A stretch of DNA of 9,045 nucleotides, taken from assembly GCA_002293845.1 (NCBI GenBank), contig DBEA01000013.1, positions 15,086-24,130 of the forward strand. Reading direction: 5' to 3'. The notes under the pieces were generated by a model. The model was not told the origin of the DNA. It did not search any database and was given only the letters and a program-made list of their open reading frames with translations. This stretch comes from Patescibacteria group bacterium UBA918 (GTDB taxonomy: Bacteria > Patescibacteriota > Minisyncoccia > Phycocordibacterales > UBA918). The translations under genes and the position numbers were made by a program. Of the stretch, positions 1 to 6,400 are shown one piece after another; position 1 is the first letter of the stretch; every line of letters begins with the position of its first letter.

Positions 1-22
1 CCCCCCGTTCACAGTCTCTAGA

Positions 23-47
23 ACCTAAAACCTGCGACCTAGCACCT
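23..47. repeat. Degenerate heptanucleotide tandem repeat (ACCT every 7 nt)
   Basis: The tetramer ACCT starts at positions 23, 30, 37 and 44, an exact 7-nt period, while the three bases between copies vary. The tract lies immediately 3' of the rnc stop codon on the minus strand. It matches in style the tract upstream of rpmF (2085-2116, complementary orientation) and the A/T-rich tract between nusB and rnc. No hairpin or ORF explains it. Its function is unknown. Confidence 0.6.
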
Positions 48-52
48 TCGAA

Positions 53-742
53 TCACCACTCTTTTGCCTCGATGGCATTCTCGGCCGCGTCTTGCTCGGC
101 TTCTTGCTTGGAACGTCCCTGCCCCTCGGCGATCTTATCGTTACGCAAGTAGACTCCAACCGTAAATGTGCGGTCGTGATCCGGACCGACTTGGGATATG
201 AGTTCGTACGTGGGAGTGATGGAAACTTTATCCTGTGACAATTCTTGGAAGCGACTTTTAGCGTCCTGCCAAAGGCGTTTTTCGACGATCTTATCCGTCT
301 TTTGAAATAGTTGATCTCCGATGAATCGACGGGCTTCGTCGTAGCCCAGATCTAGATAAATGGCGCCGATGACCGCCTCGAAAGCGTTCGCTAGAATATA
401 CTGGCGGGCTCGGCCGGTATCTTTGGCTTCGCCTTTGGACATAAGGAGAAATTCGTTCAGACCCATTTTTTGCGCGGACTCGGAAAGTGACACGGTGTTG
501 ACGAGAGCCGCTCGAACCGCTGTCAGCTCACCCTCGGGCTTTTCCGGATACTTCCTGTACAGATAATCCGTCACAACGAGTTCTAAAACGGCGTCGCCCA
601 AAAACTCCAAACGCTCGTTGTGATCTTGAGTGGCCTCGCGATGCTCATTAAGGTAGGAACGATGAGTGACCGCCGAAAGCAACAGGCGTTTATCGCTGAA
701 CGATGCTTCGAGTATGCGCTCCAGTTTATCGAGGTTTTCCAT
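53..742 (-). CDS. rnc: Ribonuclease III
   Basis: RNase III cleaves double-stranded RNA, chiefly the stems of the 16S/23S rRNA precursors, as a cytoplasmic homodimer. The 229-residue protein is full length. An N-terminal endonuclease domain (about 1-150) carries the signature NERLEFLGD at 42-50, giving acidic residues E43, E46 and D50. A second active-site segment, LANAFEAVIGAIYLD, has E122 but N119 where E. coli has D114. A C-terminal double-stranded RNA-binding domain occupies about 158-229 (SRFQELSQ, then the basic GRSKQEAEQDAA helix). I chose the ATG at 742 (MENLDKLERIL). In-frame starts further upstream, to 784, would only translate the heptamer repeat. No SD precedes the start. The gene lies 83 bp downstream of nusB on the same strand with no terminator between, so co-transcription is likely. 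The family call is certain; the start is fairly sure. Confidence 0.95.
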   Translation of the reverse strand: MENLDKLERILEASFSDKRLLLSAVTHRSYLNEHREATQDHNERLEFLGDAVLELVVTDYLYRKYPEKPEGELTAVRAALVNTVSLSESAQKMGLNEFLLMSKGEAKDTGRARQYILANAFEAVIGAIYLDLGYDEARRFIGDQLFQKTDKIVEKRLWQDAKSRFQELSQDKVSITPTYELISQVGPDHDRTFTVGVYLRNDKIAEGQGRSKQEAEQDAAENAIEAKEW

Positions 743-760
743 GGTTATGAATGAATGATC

Positions 761-837
761 CATAAACCATAAATCATAATGCAATTTATGAATTACAATT
801 TACCTTATGACTTATGACTTATTGCTTATAACTTCTT
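761..837. repeat. Heptanucleotide tandem repeat filling the nusB-rnc spacer
   Basis: About eleven consecutive 7-nt units can be read from 761: CATAAAC, CATAAAT, CATAATG, CAATTTA, TGAATTA, CAATTTA, CCTTATG, ACTTATG, ACTTATT, GCTTATA and ACTTCTT. Neighbouring units differ by one or two bases, and the consensus drifts along the tract. It occupies almost the whole nusB-rnc spacer and runs into the last nusB codons (stop at 826-828). In the rnc frame it would encode a false N-terminal extension. The period matches that of the ACCT tracts at 23-47 and 2085-2116. Confidence 0.65.
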
Positions 838-1737
838 CCCCACCAACATCGTGACCGCCTTGGTGACTATAGGCAATATATCCTCATAAAAATTAAGGTC
901 AAGTATCTCGGCCACTTTGAACCACTTGGCGTCATCCAAGCCGCCTTTATCTTCCAATTTCAGCTCGACATAAGGCGCAGATGCCAAGAAGTAAGTCACC
1001 TGTTTTCGGTGCTTTCCGATATCAGGCTTATTGGCGACGTATTCATTTTTACCTAATTCTGCTTCTACGGTTATATCGAGTCCTATTTCCTCTTTTATCT
1101 CCCGTTTAGCCCCTTCTTCGGCTGTTTCGTCCGCTATCTCAGGATTATCCCCTATTTTTCCCTTAGAAAGAGTCCAGTGTCCAAAAATGTCATGCACCAA
1201 GGCTAGATACATTTCGCCCTCGTGCACGGCATATACCACCGCTCCGGCGAGCCGGACCACTGGCATTTTATCGAAAGGCACGTCTTTCTTCTTTTTGGTG
1301 ATCTCATCCTTCCCCGGTTCCCCGATCTCTTTATACACCGCTCCCAACACGCCGTTGACGAAGCGGCCGGAATTCTCCCCGCCAAACTGCTTGCCCAACT
1401 CTATGGCCTCATTTATAGCCACCTTCGCCGGCACTTCTTTGCGGTCGGAAAAAAGCAGTTCATAAAGACCGAGACGCAGGATATTGCGGTCGATCGGCGA
1501 TATTCGGTCTATCGGCCACTCAGGGGCGGCCTTTTCGATAACAAGATCTAACTCCTTCTGCTTCTGAAGGACGCCGTCAAGTAGTCGGCGCATAAAAGGT
1601 TCGTCGCTCTTGTTGCGCGCGAATTCTTCGATGTTTCTAATTAAAATACTATCGACATCGGCCTTGCCGTTGCCGTTTTGGTCCCACTCAAAGAGAGTTT
1701 GAAGAACGATGGATCTCGAAAGATGTCTATTTGCCAT
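826..1737 (-). CDS. nusB: NusB antitermination factor fused to a C-terminal Nudix hydrolase domain
   Basis: The product has 303 residues, twice the usual NusB length of 130-150. Residues 1-140 are a complete NusB: an RNA-binding N-terminus, then PIDRISPIDRNILRLGLYELLF (split here as 75-86 and 87-96), an AINEAIELGKQFG helix and the closing RFVNGVLGAVYKEI. NusB with S10/NusE binds boxA in nascent rRNA and supports antitermination. A lysine-rich linker (about 143-157) leads to a Nudix fold (158-303; LAGAVVYAV, then WTLSKGKIG). Nudix enzymes hydrolyse nucleoside diphosphates linked to another group; the substrate here cannot be told. The box ends canonically in REIKEEIGL (212-220), with E204 seven residues before R212. 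However, G193 is followed by ten residues rather than five before E204. The reading frame is continuous, and an internal ATG at MPVV has no SD, so I read this as a true fusion. It starts at the ATG at 1737 behind an extended -10 promoter and probably reads on into rnc. Confidence 0.9.
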   Translation of the reverse strand: MANRHLSRSIVLQTLFEWDQNGNGKADVDSILIRNIEEFARNKSDEPFMRRLLDGVLQKQKELDLVIEKAAPEWPIDRISPIDRNILRLGLYELLFSDRKEVPAKVAINEAIELGKQFGGENSGRFVNGVLGAVYKEIGEPGKDEITKKKKDVPFDKMPVVRLAGAVVYAVHEGEMYLALVHDIFGHWTLSKGKIGDNPEIADETAEEGAKREIKEEIGLDITVEAELGKNEYVANKPDIGKHRKQVTYFLASAPYVELKLEDKGGLDDAKWFKVAEILDLNFYEDILPIVTKAVTMLVGKKL

Positions 1738-1764
1738 TCCGAACTTTGCTTATCGCTACCTCAG

Positions 1765-1773
1765 ATGATAGCA
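1765..1773 (-). promoter_or_regulatory. Probable nusB promoter, extended -10 (TGCTATCAT)
   Basis: On the minus strand TGC precedes the hexamer TATCAT (1770-1765). The predicted start of transcription, near 1758, leaves a leader of about 20 nt before the nusB ATG. No good -35 is present, as expected for an extended -10 promoter. It lies just downstream of the rpmF terminator, so nusB would need its own promoter. Confidence 0.45.
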
Positions 1774-1782
1774 CGCCTTCGT

Positions 1783-1808
1783 AAACAAAAGCCCCTTTTT
1801 ACAGGGGC
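1783..1808 (-). terminator. Intrinsic terminator of rpmF
   Basis: On the minus strand GCCCCT (1808-1803) pairs with AGGGGC (1796-1791) around the loop GTAAAA, and is followed by TTTTGTTT. It begins nine bases after the rpmF stop and separates rpmF from nusB transcription. Confidence 0.8.
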
Positions 1809-1817
1809 TCCTGTGAA

Positions 1818-2078
1818 TTATTTTCCCTTTTCCTCTACTTCAGAAGTCTGGCCCTTGATGGCCTCACGCTTCATCTTCATGCGAGTCTCGCGCGCCTCCT
1901 TTTTGGCCTTGAGATCGACGACCTGACGGCCGTTGTAAAAACCGCACTCGAGGCACATATGGTGCGGACGGTGAGTGGCACCGCAGTTCTTGCAGGTAGC
2001 CAAAGTCGGCGCTTTGAGGGCGTGGTGACTGCGGCGATTAGCGGTATGCGACCGCGTATGTCTCATTCGGACGACCAT
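1818..2078 (-). CDS. rpmF: 50S ribosomal protein L32
   Basis: L32 is a small zinc-binding protein of the large ribosomal subunit. This 86-residue version begins MVVRMRHTRSHTANRRSHH, the basic N-terminus of the family, followed by the zinc ribbon: CKNC at 29-32 and CLEC at 42-45, a four-cysteine arrangement. A basic and acidic charged tail follows from about residue 55 (DLKAKKEARETRMKMKREA), longer than in the roughly 57-residue E. coli protein. The start is the ATG at 2078; no SD precedes it. A good extended -10 promoter lies about 75 bp upstream and a strong terminator lies just downstream, so the gene looks like a monocistronic unit. It stands next to nusB and rnc, which also serve ribosome production. 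Confidence 0.96.
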   Translation of the reverse strand: MVVRMRHTRSHTANRRSHHALKAPTLATCKNCGATHRPHHMCLECGFYNGRQVVDLKAKKEARETRMKMKREAIKGQTSEVEEKGK

Positions 2079-2084
2079 AATGTC

Positions 2085-2116
2085 AGGTTAAAGGTGTTAG
2101 CTTTTAGGTTATAGGG
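2085..2116. repeat. Degenerate heptanucleotide tandem repeat in the rpmF leader (AGGT every 7 nt)
   Basis: On the plus strand the tetramers AGGT, AGGT, AGCT, AGGT and AGGG start at 2085, 2092, 2099, 2106 and 2113, an exact 7-nt period. Read on the rpmF strand this is ACCT with the same spacing as at 23-47. It lies between the predicted transcription start of rpmF (about 2147) and its ATG (2078), so it would be transcribed as part of the leader. Confidence 0.6.
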
Positions 2117-2153
2117 GGCGGCTTCGCTTAGCCCATCCATAACAATGCCGCCA

Positions 2154-2181
2154 ACTATAGCAGATTAAGTATAAAAGTAAA
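2154..2181 (-). promoter_or_regulatory. rpmF promoter (TTTACT - 16 nt - TGC TATAGT)
   Basis: On the minus strand a -35-like TTTACT (2181-2176) is followed after 16 nt by TATAGT (2159-2154), which is preceded by TGC, an extended -10. The predicted start near 2147 gives a leader of about 70 nt. The -35 overlaps the T-rich tail of the upstream orfA/orfB terminator. Confidence 0.6.
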
Positions 2182-2211
2182 GACCCGCGTCGTTTAGGGC
2201 GACGCGAGTCT
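2171..2211 (-). terminator. Intrinsic terminator of the orfA-orfB unit
   Basis: On the minus strand the arms 2211-2200 and 2192-2181 form a 12-bp stem with one U-G pair around a 7-nt loop (CCCTAAA). It is followed by the T-rich run TTTACTTTT. It lies 26 bp after the orfB stop codon. Confidence 0.75.
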
Positions 2212-2236
2212 GGATGGCGACCTTGGTCACCTGGCG

Positions 2237-2389
2237 CTATGAGCGCTTGACTGGCTGATTCAGGAGGAGCGTCATGCCCACTGCCCTGGCCAGCCCGAGA
2301 TAGAGAATCGATGTCGGAAAACTGGATGTGCTCGATGTAGATTTCGAGCCATGCGTCTCCAACAGTTTGTCTGGGGTGCGGGAATTCAT
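2237..2389 (-). CDS. Small hypothetical protein, translationally coupled to orfA (orfB)
   Basis: A 50-residue peptide of no family I recognise. Its ATG (2389) overlaps the stop codon of orfA as ATGA, and AAGGTGA lies a suitable distance upstream, so translational coupling is likely. The N-terminal half is polar and serine/threonine-rich (SKSTSSTSS, about 15-23). The C-terminal half has an apolar stretch (about 24-43) interrupted by one arginine, ending in NQPVKRS. That is too short and broken for a confident membrane helix. A terminator follows at once. Existence as a protein is supported by the overlap and SD, not by homology. Confidence 0.5.
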   Translation of the reverse strand: MNSRTPDKLLETHGSKSTSSTSSFPTSILYLGLARAVGMTLLLNQPVKRS

Positions 2390-2628
2390 GCCGTCACCTT
2401 TCTCAGCATGTTCCCCTCCATATAGTTGGGGCATGCGCCGACCTCCGGTGCCGGCTTGGTGATGCCGACCGGGTTGTCCGGGTCGGGATCCTTGTCCAGA
2501 TTGCATCGGACAAAGAATTCGTTTCCTCGCCAACCTCCTCCTCGGTGGTGAACGCAGTCTGCCGTGCAGGCAGTCAAAGGCCTGCGAAAAGCGACTGCAT
2601 TCTGGTGAAGATAATGGATATTACTCAA
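2386..2628 (-). CDS. Small four-cysteine hypothetical protein (orfA)
   Basis: An 80-residue protein of unknown function. Four cysteines are spaced C21-x3-C25-x16-C42-x23-C66 and are accompanied by H27 and H28, which suggests a small metal-binding or Fe-S fold; this is inference only. Between C42 and C66 is an Asp/Pro-rich segment (DKDPDPDNP, 45-53). I chose the TTG at 2628 because AGGAG sits six bases upstream and because the predicted transcription start (about 2670) excludes the longer GTG start at 2673. The gene has its own promoter inside the end of rnhB, overlaps orfB by 4 nt and shares a terminator with it. The SD is the clearest in the window, unlike the neighbouring housekeeping genes. 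Confidence 0.6.
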   Translation of the reverse strand: MSNIHYLHQNAVAFRRPLTACTADCVHHRGGGWRGNEFFVRCNLDKDPDPDNPVGITKPAPEVGACPNYMEGNMLRKVTA

Positions 2629-2676
2629 TTTTCTCTCCTGCTTTTTGTGTGCTTTGGGCGCTTCTGCCCCCACAAC

Positions 2677-2704
2677 ATCATAACACGAGTTTTAATTTTT
2701 GCAA
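2677..2704 (-). promoter_or_regulatory. Promoter of the orfA-orfB unit (TTGCAA - 16 nt - TATGAT)
   Basis: On the minus strand TTGCAA (2704-2699) is separated by 16 nt from TATGAT (2682-2677), which is preceded by TGT, another extended -10. It overlaps the last rnhB codons and stop. Start of transcription is predicted near 2670, about 40 nt upstream of the SD-led TTG start of orfA. Confidence 0.6.
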
Positions 2705-3328
2705 ATTCCGACAGAAGGTCACTCTATGGATTTCTGACAGACCATGTTCCCTTATTAAGTCGCAATGTTTCTTGGTGCCGTAGCCCTTATGGATCTCAAA
2801 GCCGTAGGCGGGATACTGGGTCGACATACGGGTCATATATCGATCGCGCGTCACTTTGGCCAGGATGGAAGCTAGTCCGATAACCCTTTCGGTCGCGTCG
2901 CCTTTGATGATGGTCTCTTGGGCATACTCGGCCGGAGCTTTCAGTCCTCCGTCTAACTTCACCATCGCCAGGTCCGAAAGAGGCGCCGTTATCATACGGT
3001 TAACCGTATGATAACGGCGCTCAAGAACGGTCAAAGATCGACGTAGTGCAGTATCGATCGATGGAACGATACCGATCTTATCTATTATCGTCTCGCCTGT
3101 CATCGATACCTTCCAGTCAATGACGCCGTCGAGACGCAAGTTACTTGCCAGCCGAAAGATCGCTTCGCGATCTTTCGGCTTCAATGCCTTCGAATCTCTC
3201 ACTCCCGGTAATAATGTCCAATCGAATTCGACCGGTACCATCGCCACCCCTACGGCGACCGGCCCGGCCAACGGTCCTCGACCGACTTCGTCTACACCTA
3301 CTAGAAATCGTTGCTTATTCAGAGTCAT
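2678..3328 (-). CDS. rnhB: Ribonuclease HII
   Basis: RNase HII cuts the RNA strand of RNA-DNA hybrids and starts removal of misincorporated ribonucleotides. The 216-residue protein begins near FLVGVDEVGRGPLAGPV, with D13 and E14 in the DEVGRG motif. The other metal ligands are D126 (KLDGG) and D162 (KVTRDR). ETIIKGD and YPAYGFEIHKGYGTKKH are also typical, so the enzyme looks intact. I use the ATG at 3328; a GTG at 3349 would add seven residues. Residues 103-116 come from a perfect 38-bp palindrome and sit where family members usually pass directly from a helix to the PDLVLVDG-like strand, so they look like an in-frame insert. A second inverted repeat lies in codons 50-60. It is divergent from dnaE. 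Confidence 0.95.
   Translation of the reverse strand: MTLNKQRFLVGVDEVGRGPLAGPVAVGVAMVPVEFDWTLLPGVRDSKALKPKDREAIFRLASNLRLDGVIDWKVSMTGETIIDKIGIVPSIDTALRRSLTVLERRYHTVNRMITAPLSDLAMVKLDGGLKAPAEYAQETIIKGDATERVIGLASILAKVTRDRYMTRMSTQYPAYGFEIHKGYGTKKHCDLIREHGLSEIHRVTFCRNLQKLKLVL
2983..3020. repeat. 38-bp perfect palindrome inside rnhB
   Basis: Positions 2983-3001 and 3002-3020 are exact reverse complements with no spacer. The central 16 bp are ATACGGTTAACCGTAT. The 26-bp core (2989-3014) recurs with two mismatches at 6727-6752. The palindrome encodes residues 103-116 of RNase HII without disturbing the frame. Confidence 0.85.
3150..3180. repeat. 14-bp inverted repeat with 3-nt loop inside rnhB
   Basis: AGCCGAAAGATCGC (3150-3163) is exactly complementary to 3167-3180 around the loop TTC. 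It lies in codons for KPKDREAIFRL, a protein segment that looks normal for RNase HII, so it may be incidental. A hairpin this strong inside a coding region is nevertheless unusual. Confidence 0.7.
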
Positions 3329-3420
3329 AATGATACCCACTTCATCCACTTCTTACAGAAGCTGTACACTCGTTGGCCATTTTACTCCAAGTTTTCGTAA
3401 AATAACTCAACGAGTCTTGC

Positions 3421-3439
3421 GACGGTCCCCCGGACCGTC
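3421..3439. repeat. 8-bp inverted repeat in the rnhB-dnaE spacer
   Basis: GACGGTCC (3421-3428) and GGACCGTC (3432-3439) are exact inverted copies around CCC. The element lies in the spacer between the divergent rnhB and dnaE genes, about 25 bp upstream of the predicted dnaE -10. No T run follows on either strand, so it is not an intrinsic terminator. An operator or a leader hairpin is possible. Confidence 0.5.
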
Positions 3440-3463
3440 TCACCGACCAACCATTTCATAATT

Positions 3464-3472
3464 TGCTACAAT
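3464..3472 (+). promoter_or_regulatory. Probable dnaE promoter, extended -10 (TGCTACAAT)
   Basis: TGC precedes TACAAT (3467-3472), an extended -10 with no good -35. Start of transcription would fall near 3479, only a few bases before the ATG at 3483. The ATG at 3471 lies inside this element and so would not be on the transcript. If correct, dnaE mRNA is almost leaderless, which agrees with the absence of an SD. Confidence 0.45.
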
Positions 3473-3482
3473 GTTACCACTT

Positions 3483-6400
3483 ATGAGCGGAAAGCAGTTG
3501 TCGGCGGAATTCATACATCTCCACGTCCATTCTCATTATTCGCTTCTAAACGCCCTGCCGACACCTAAGGAGCTGGCTTCGGCGGCCAAGACGGATGGCC
3601 AGGACGCGCTGGCCTTGACCGACAACGGCGCTTTGTATGGCGCCATAGATTTCATGAAGGCCTGCAACGCGGCCGAGATCAAACCGATCATCGGCCTAGA
3701 TGCCTTTTTGGCGCCGAGGACTCGCTTCGACAAAGAAGCGCAAATAGACAAACCCAGGAGTCGTTTGGTCCTTCTGGCCAAGAATAATGACGGCTACCGA
3801 AATCTGATCGAGTTGGTGACCCGCTCCTACATCGACGGTTTTTACTATCGTCCGAGAATAGACCAAGAACTTTTGGAAAAACATCACGGAGATCTCATCG
3901 CCATCATCCCTTCCTTCGCCGGCGAAGTGGCGCAGGCGCTCAAAAATAGAGACGCGGAGCGCGCCGGCGAACGTCTCGATTGGTACCGCCGTTTATTTGG
4001 CGATGACTGTTACTTGGAAATTACCGATCATCCTGAGATCCTCGACCATAACGACAACCAAGAGCGGCTTCGGGCGCTCGCTCTCGAGACGAAGACGCCT
4101 CTGGTCGCGGCTCACGACGTATATTATCTGCGCCCGGAAGATCGTGTCGCCAGGGAGACGATGCTCAAGATCCAAAATGGTGGCGTCGTCGATCTTTCGA
4201 GCGATCTATCGGAAGCCGAAGATTTTTCCTTCCTGAGCCAAACGGAGATGAAAGAGCGGATGAGAGATTTTCCGGAAGCGATCGCAAACAGCGTAAAAAT
4301 CGCCGAAACTTGTAACGTCGAGATACCGATCGGCACGGTCTGGTATTTCCCCAATTACATAATCGAAAGCGGCAAAGAACCGGACGACGAGTTGAAAGAA
4401 CTGGCCTACAAAGGCGTCGCGTGGCGCGGATTGTCGCTCGACGATCGTATCGTCAAAGAAAGACTCGACTACGAACTCGATGTCATCAAAATGAAAGGCT
4501 ATGCCAAATACTTCTTGGTGGTGGGAGACCTATTACGCGAAGCGCGCGAACGCGGCATCCTGACGACCATTCGCGGTTCGGTGGCCGGCTCTTTGACCAC
4601 CTACGTGCTCGGCATCACCAACGTGGACCCGCTCGATTACAAGCTTCCCTTCGAACGCTTCCTAAATCCCGAGCGTCCGTCGGCACCGGATATCGACATG
4701 GACTTCGCCGACAATCGCCGTGACGAAATCATCGAGTACGCTAAACAAAAATACGGCGAAGACAAAGTGGCCCAGATCGGCACTTTTGGTACCATGATGG
4801 CCCGTGCGGCCGTGCGCGACGTCGCGCGCGCCTTGGGTCACACTTACGCTACCGGCGACCGTATCGCGAAGCTCATCCCTATGGGCAGCCAGGGATTTCC
4901 GATGACCATCAAGAAAGCGCTAGAGATCGAACCGGAGCTCGCCAAGATATACAAAGGCGAGGCGGAAGTGCGCGAGGTCATCGACCTCGCTAAGATGATC
5001 GAGGGCCGCGTGCGGCACCTGGGGGTTCACGCCGCCGGCGTGGTGATCGCGCCCGAACCTTTGAATCACTTCGTACCCGTCCAGCCCGACCCGAAGACCG
5101 GCAAACTCATCACGCAGTACGAAATGCGTTCGGTCGGCGAGGATGGCGTGGGACTCCTAAAGTTCGATTTTCTCGGTATCAAGAACTTGGCCATTCTGGC
5201 CGACGCGGTGAAGCGAGTGCGCAAGATCCGCGGCATCGAAGTCGATATCGAGAACATACCGCTCGACGACAAGAGGACTTTCGAAATGCTGGCACGCGGT
5301 GAGACCATGGGCTTGTTCCAATTGAACGGTTCCGGCATGACGGCGTTTTTAAAACAGCTTCGACCGACCACCATTCACGACATCAACGCCATGGTGGCGC
5401 TCTATCGCCCCGGCCCGATGGAGTCCATACCGCAGTACATCGAACGCAAGCATAACCCGATGTTGGTTTCCTACCTCGATCCACGTCTCGAGACCATTTT
5501 GGACCGCTCCTATGGCGTGATCACTTACCAGGACGACGTCATGATGACGGCGATCACCCTGGCTGGCTATTCTTGGCTCGACGCCGACAAACTCAGGAAG
5601 GCGATGGGAAAGAAAATTCCCGAGGTCATGGAGGCAGAAAAGGAAAAATTGCTCAAGGGATTCGTCGAGTATGGAAGACTCACACCGCAAAAAGCCGACC
5701 AACTTTGGAAACTCATCGAACCCTTCGCCGCTTACGGTTTCAATAAGGCGCACGCCGCCTCCTACGGCCGTGTCGCCTATCAGACCGCCTATATGAAGGC
5801 TAATTATCCGGTCGAATACATGTCGGCGGTGCTGACGGCCGATTCTGGCGACACCGAGAAGATCTCCGAGATCATCCACGAGTGCGAGCGTATGGGTATC
5901 GAGGTCTTGCCGCCCGACATTAACGAGAGTTTCGCCGCTTTCTCCGTCGTGCCCGAAAGCGGCAAGATTCGTTTCGGATTGACGACCATCAAAAATTTCG
6001 GTGAAGGCATCGCCGACGCCATTATCGAAGAGCGAAAGAAGAACGGACCATACCAGTCACTCTCGGACTTCCTTTCACGAGTGCACGACCGCAATTTGAA
6101 CAAAAAGTCGCTCGAGGCCTTGGTGCAAACCGGGGCTCTGGATCGCTTCGAGGACCGCGGAGTTATGTACGGAAATATCGATAATCTGCTCTCTTTCAAC
6201 AAAGCCGAGGTATCGGCCAAGGAGGCCTCACAGGACTCGTTGTTTGGCGGCGGATTCGCCGCCGTCTTGCACCTCGACCCCTCTGCCGAAGTGTTAAACA
6301 AAGTAAAGCTAACTTGGGAAAAGGAGCTTCTGGGAGTCTACGTGTCAGGACATCCTTTGGACGAATACGAGAAGGAGTTGAGTCGGCCACCACGTATTCC

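Noticed and set aside
743..784. N-terminal extension of RNase III (14 residues)
   Set aside because: It is a translation of the heptamer repeat; family similarity begins at the ATG at 742.
761..837. CRISPR array
   Set aside because: The repeats are 7 nt long, contiguous and degenerate, with no spacers or cas genes.
1200..1270. Separate Nudix gene starting at the internal ATG (MPVV)
   Set aside because: There is no stop, SD or promoter before it, and the frame is continuous with NusB.
1031..1551. Plus-strand ORFs opposite nusB
   Set aside because: They are antisense shadows of a clear NusB-Nudix coding sequence and have no recognisable domain or start signal.
2117..2152. Hairpin GGCGGC/GCCGCC as an L32 autoregulatory leader
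   Set aside because: One arm overlaps the predicted transcription start, so it would not be fully transcribed; the remaining pairing is only 4 bp.
2629..2673. Longer orfA start at GTG 2673
   Set aside because: It has no SD and lies at or before the predicted transcription start; the TTG at 2628 has AGGAG at good spacing.
2545..2883. Plus-strand ORF of 112 residues across the orfA/rnhB junction
   Set aside because: It overlaps the rnhB 3' end and the orfA promoter in antisense, with no protein-like motif or SD.
3322..3337. Similarity of the rnhB start region (GAGTCATAATGATACC) to 6721-6736
   Set aside because: 14 of 16 bases match, but the rnhB start lacks the palindrome half that defines the repeat; probably chance.
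5349..6301. Long minus-strand ORFs (up to 176 residues) opposite dnaE
   Set aside because: They lie fully inside the conserved dnaE frame and show no family motif; a consequence of codon bias in a moderately GC-rich gene.
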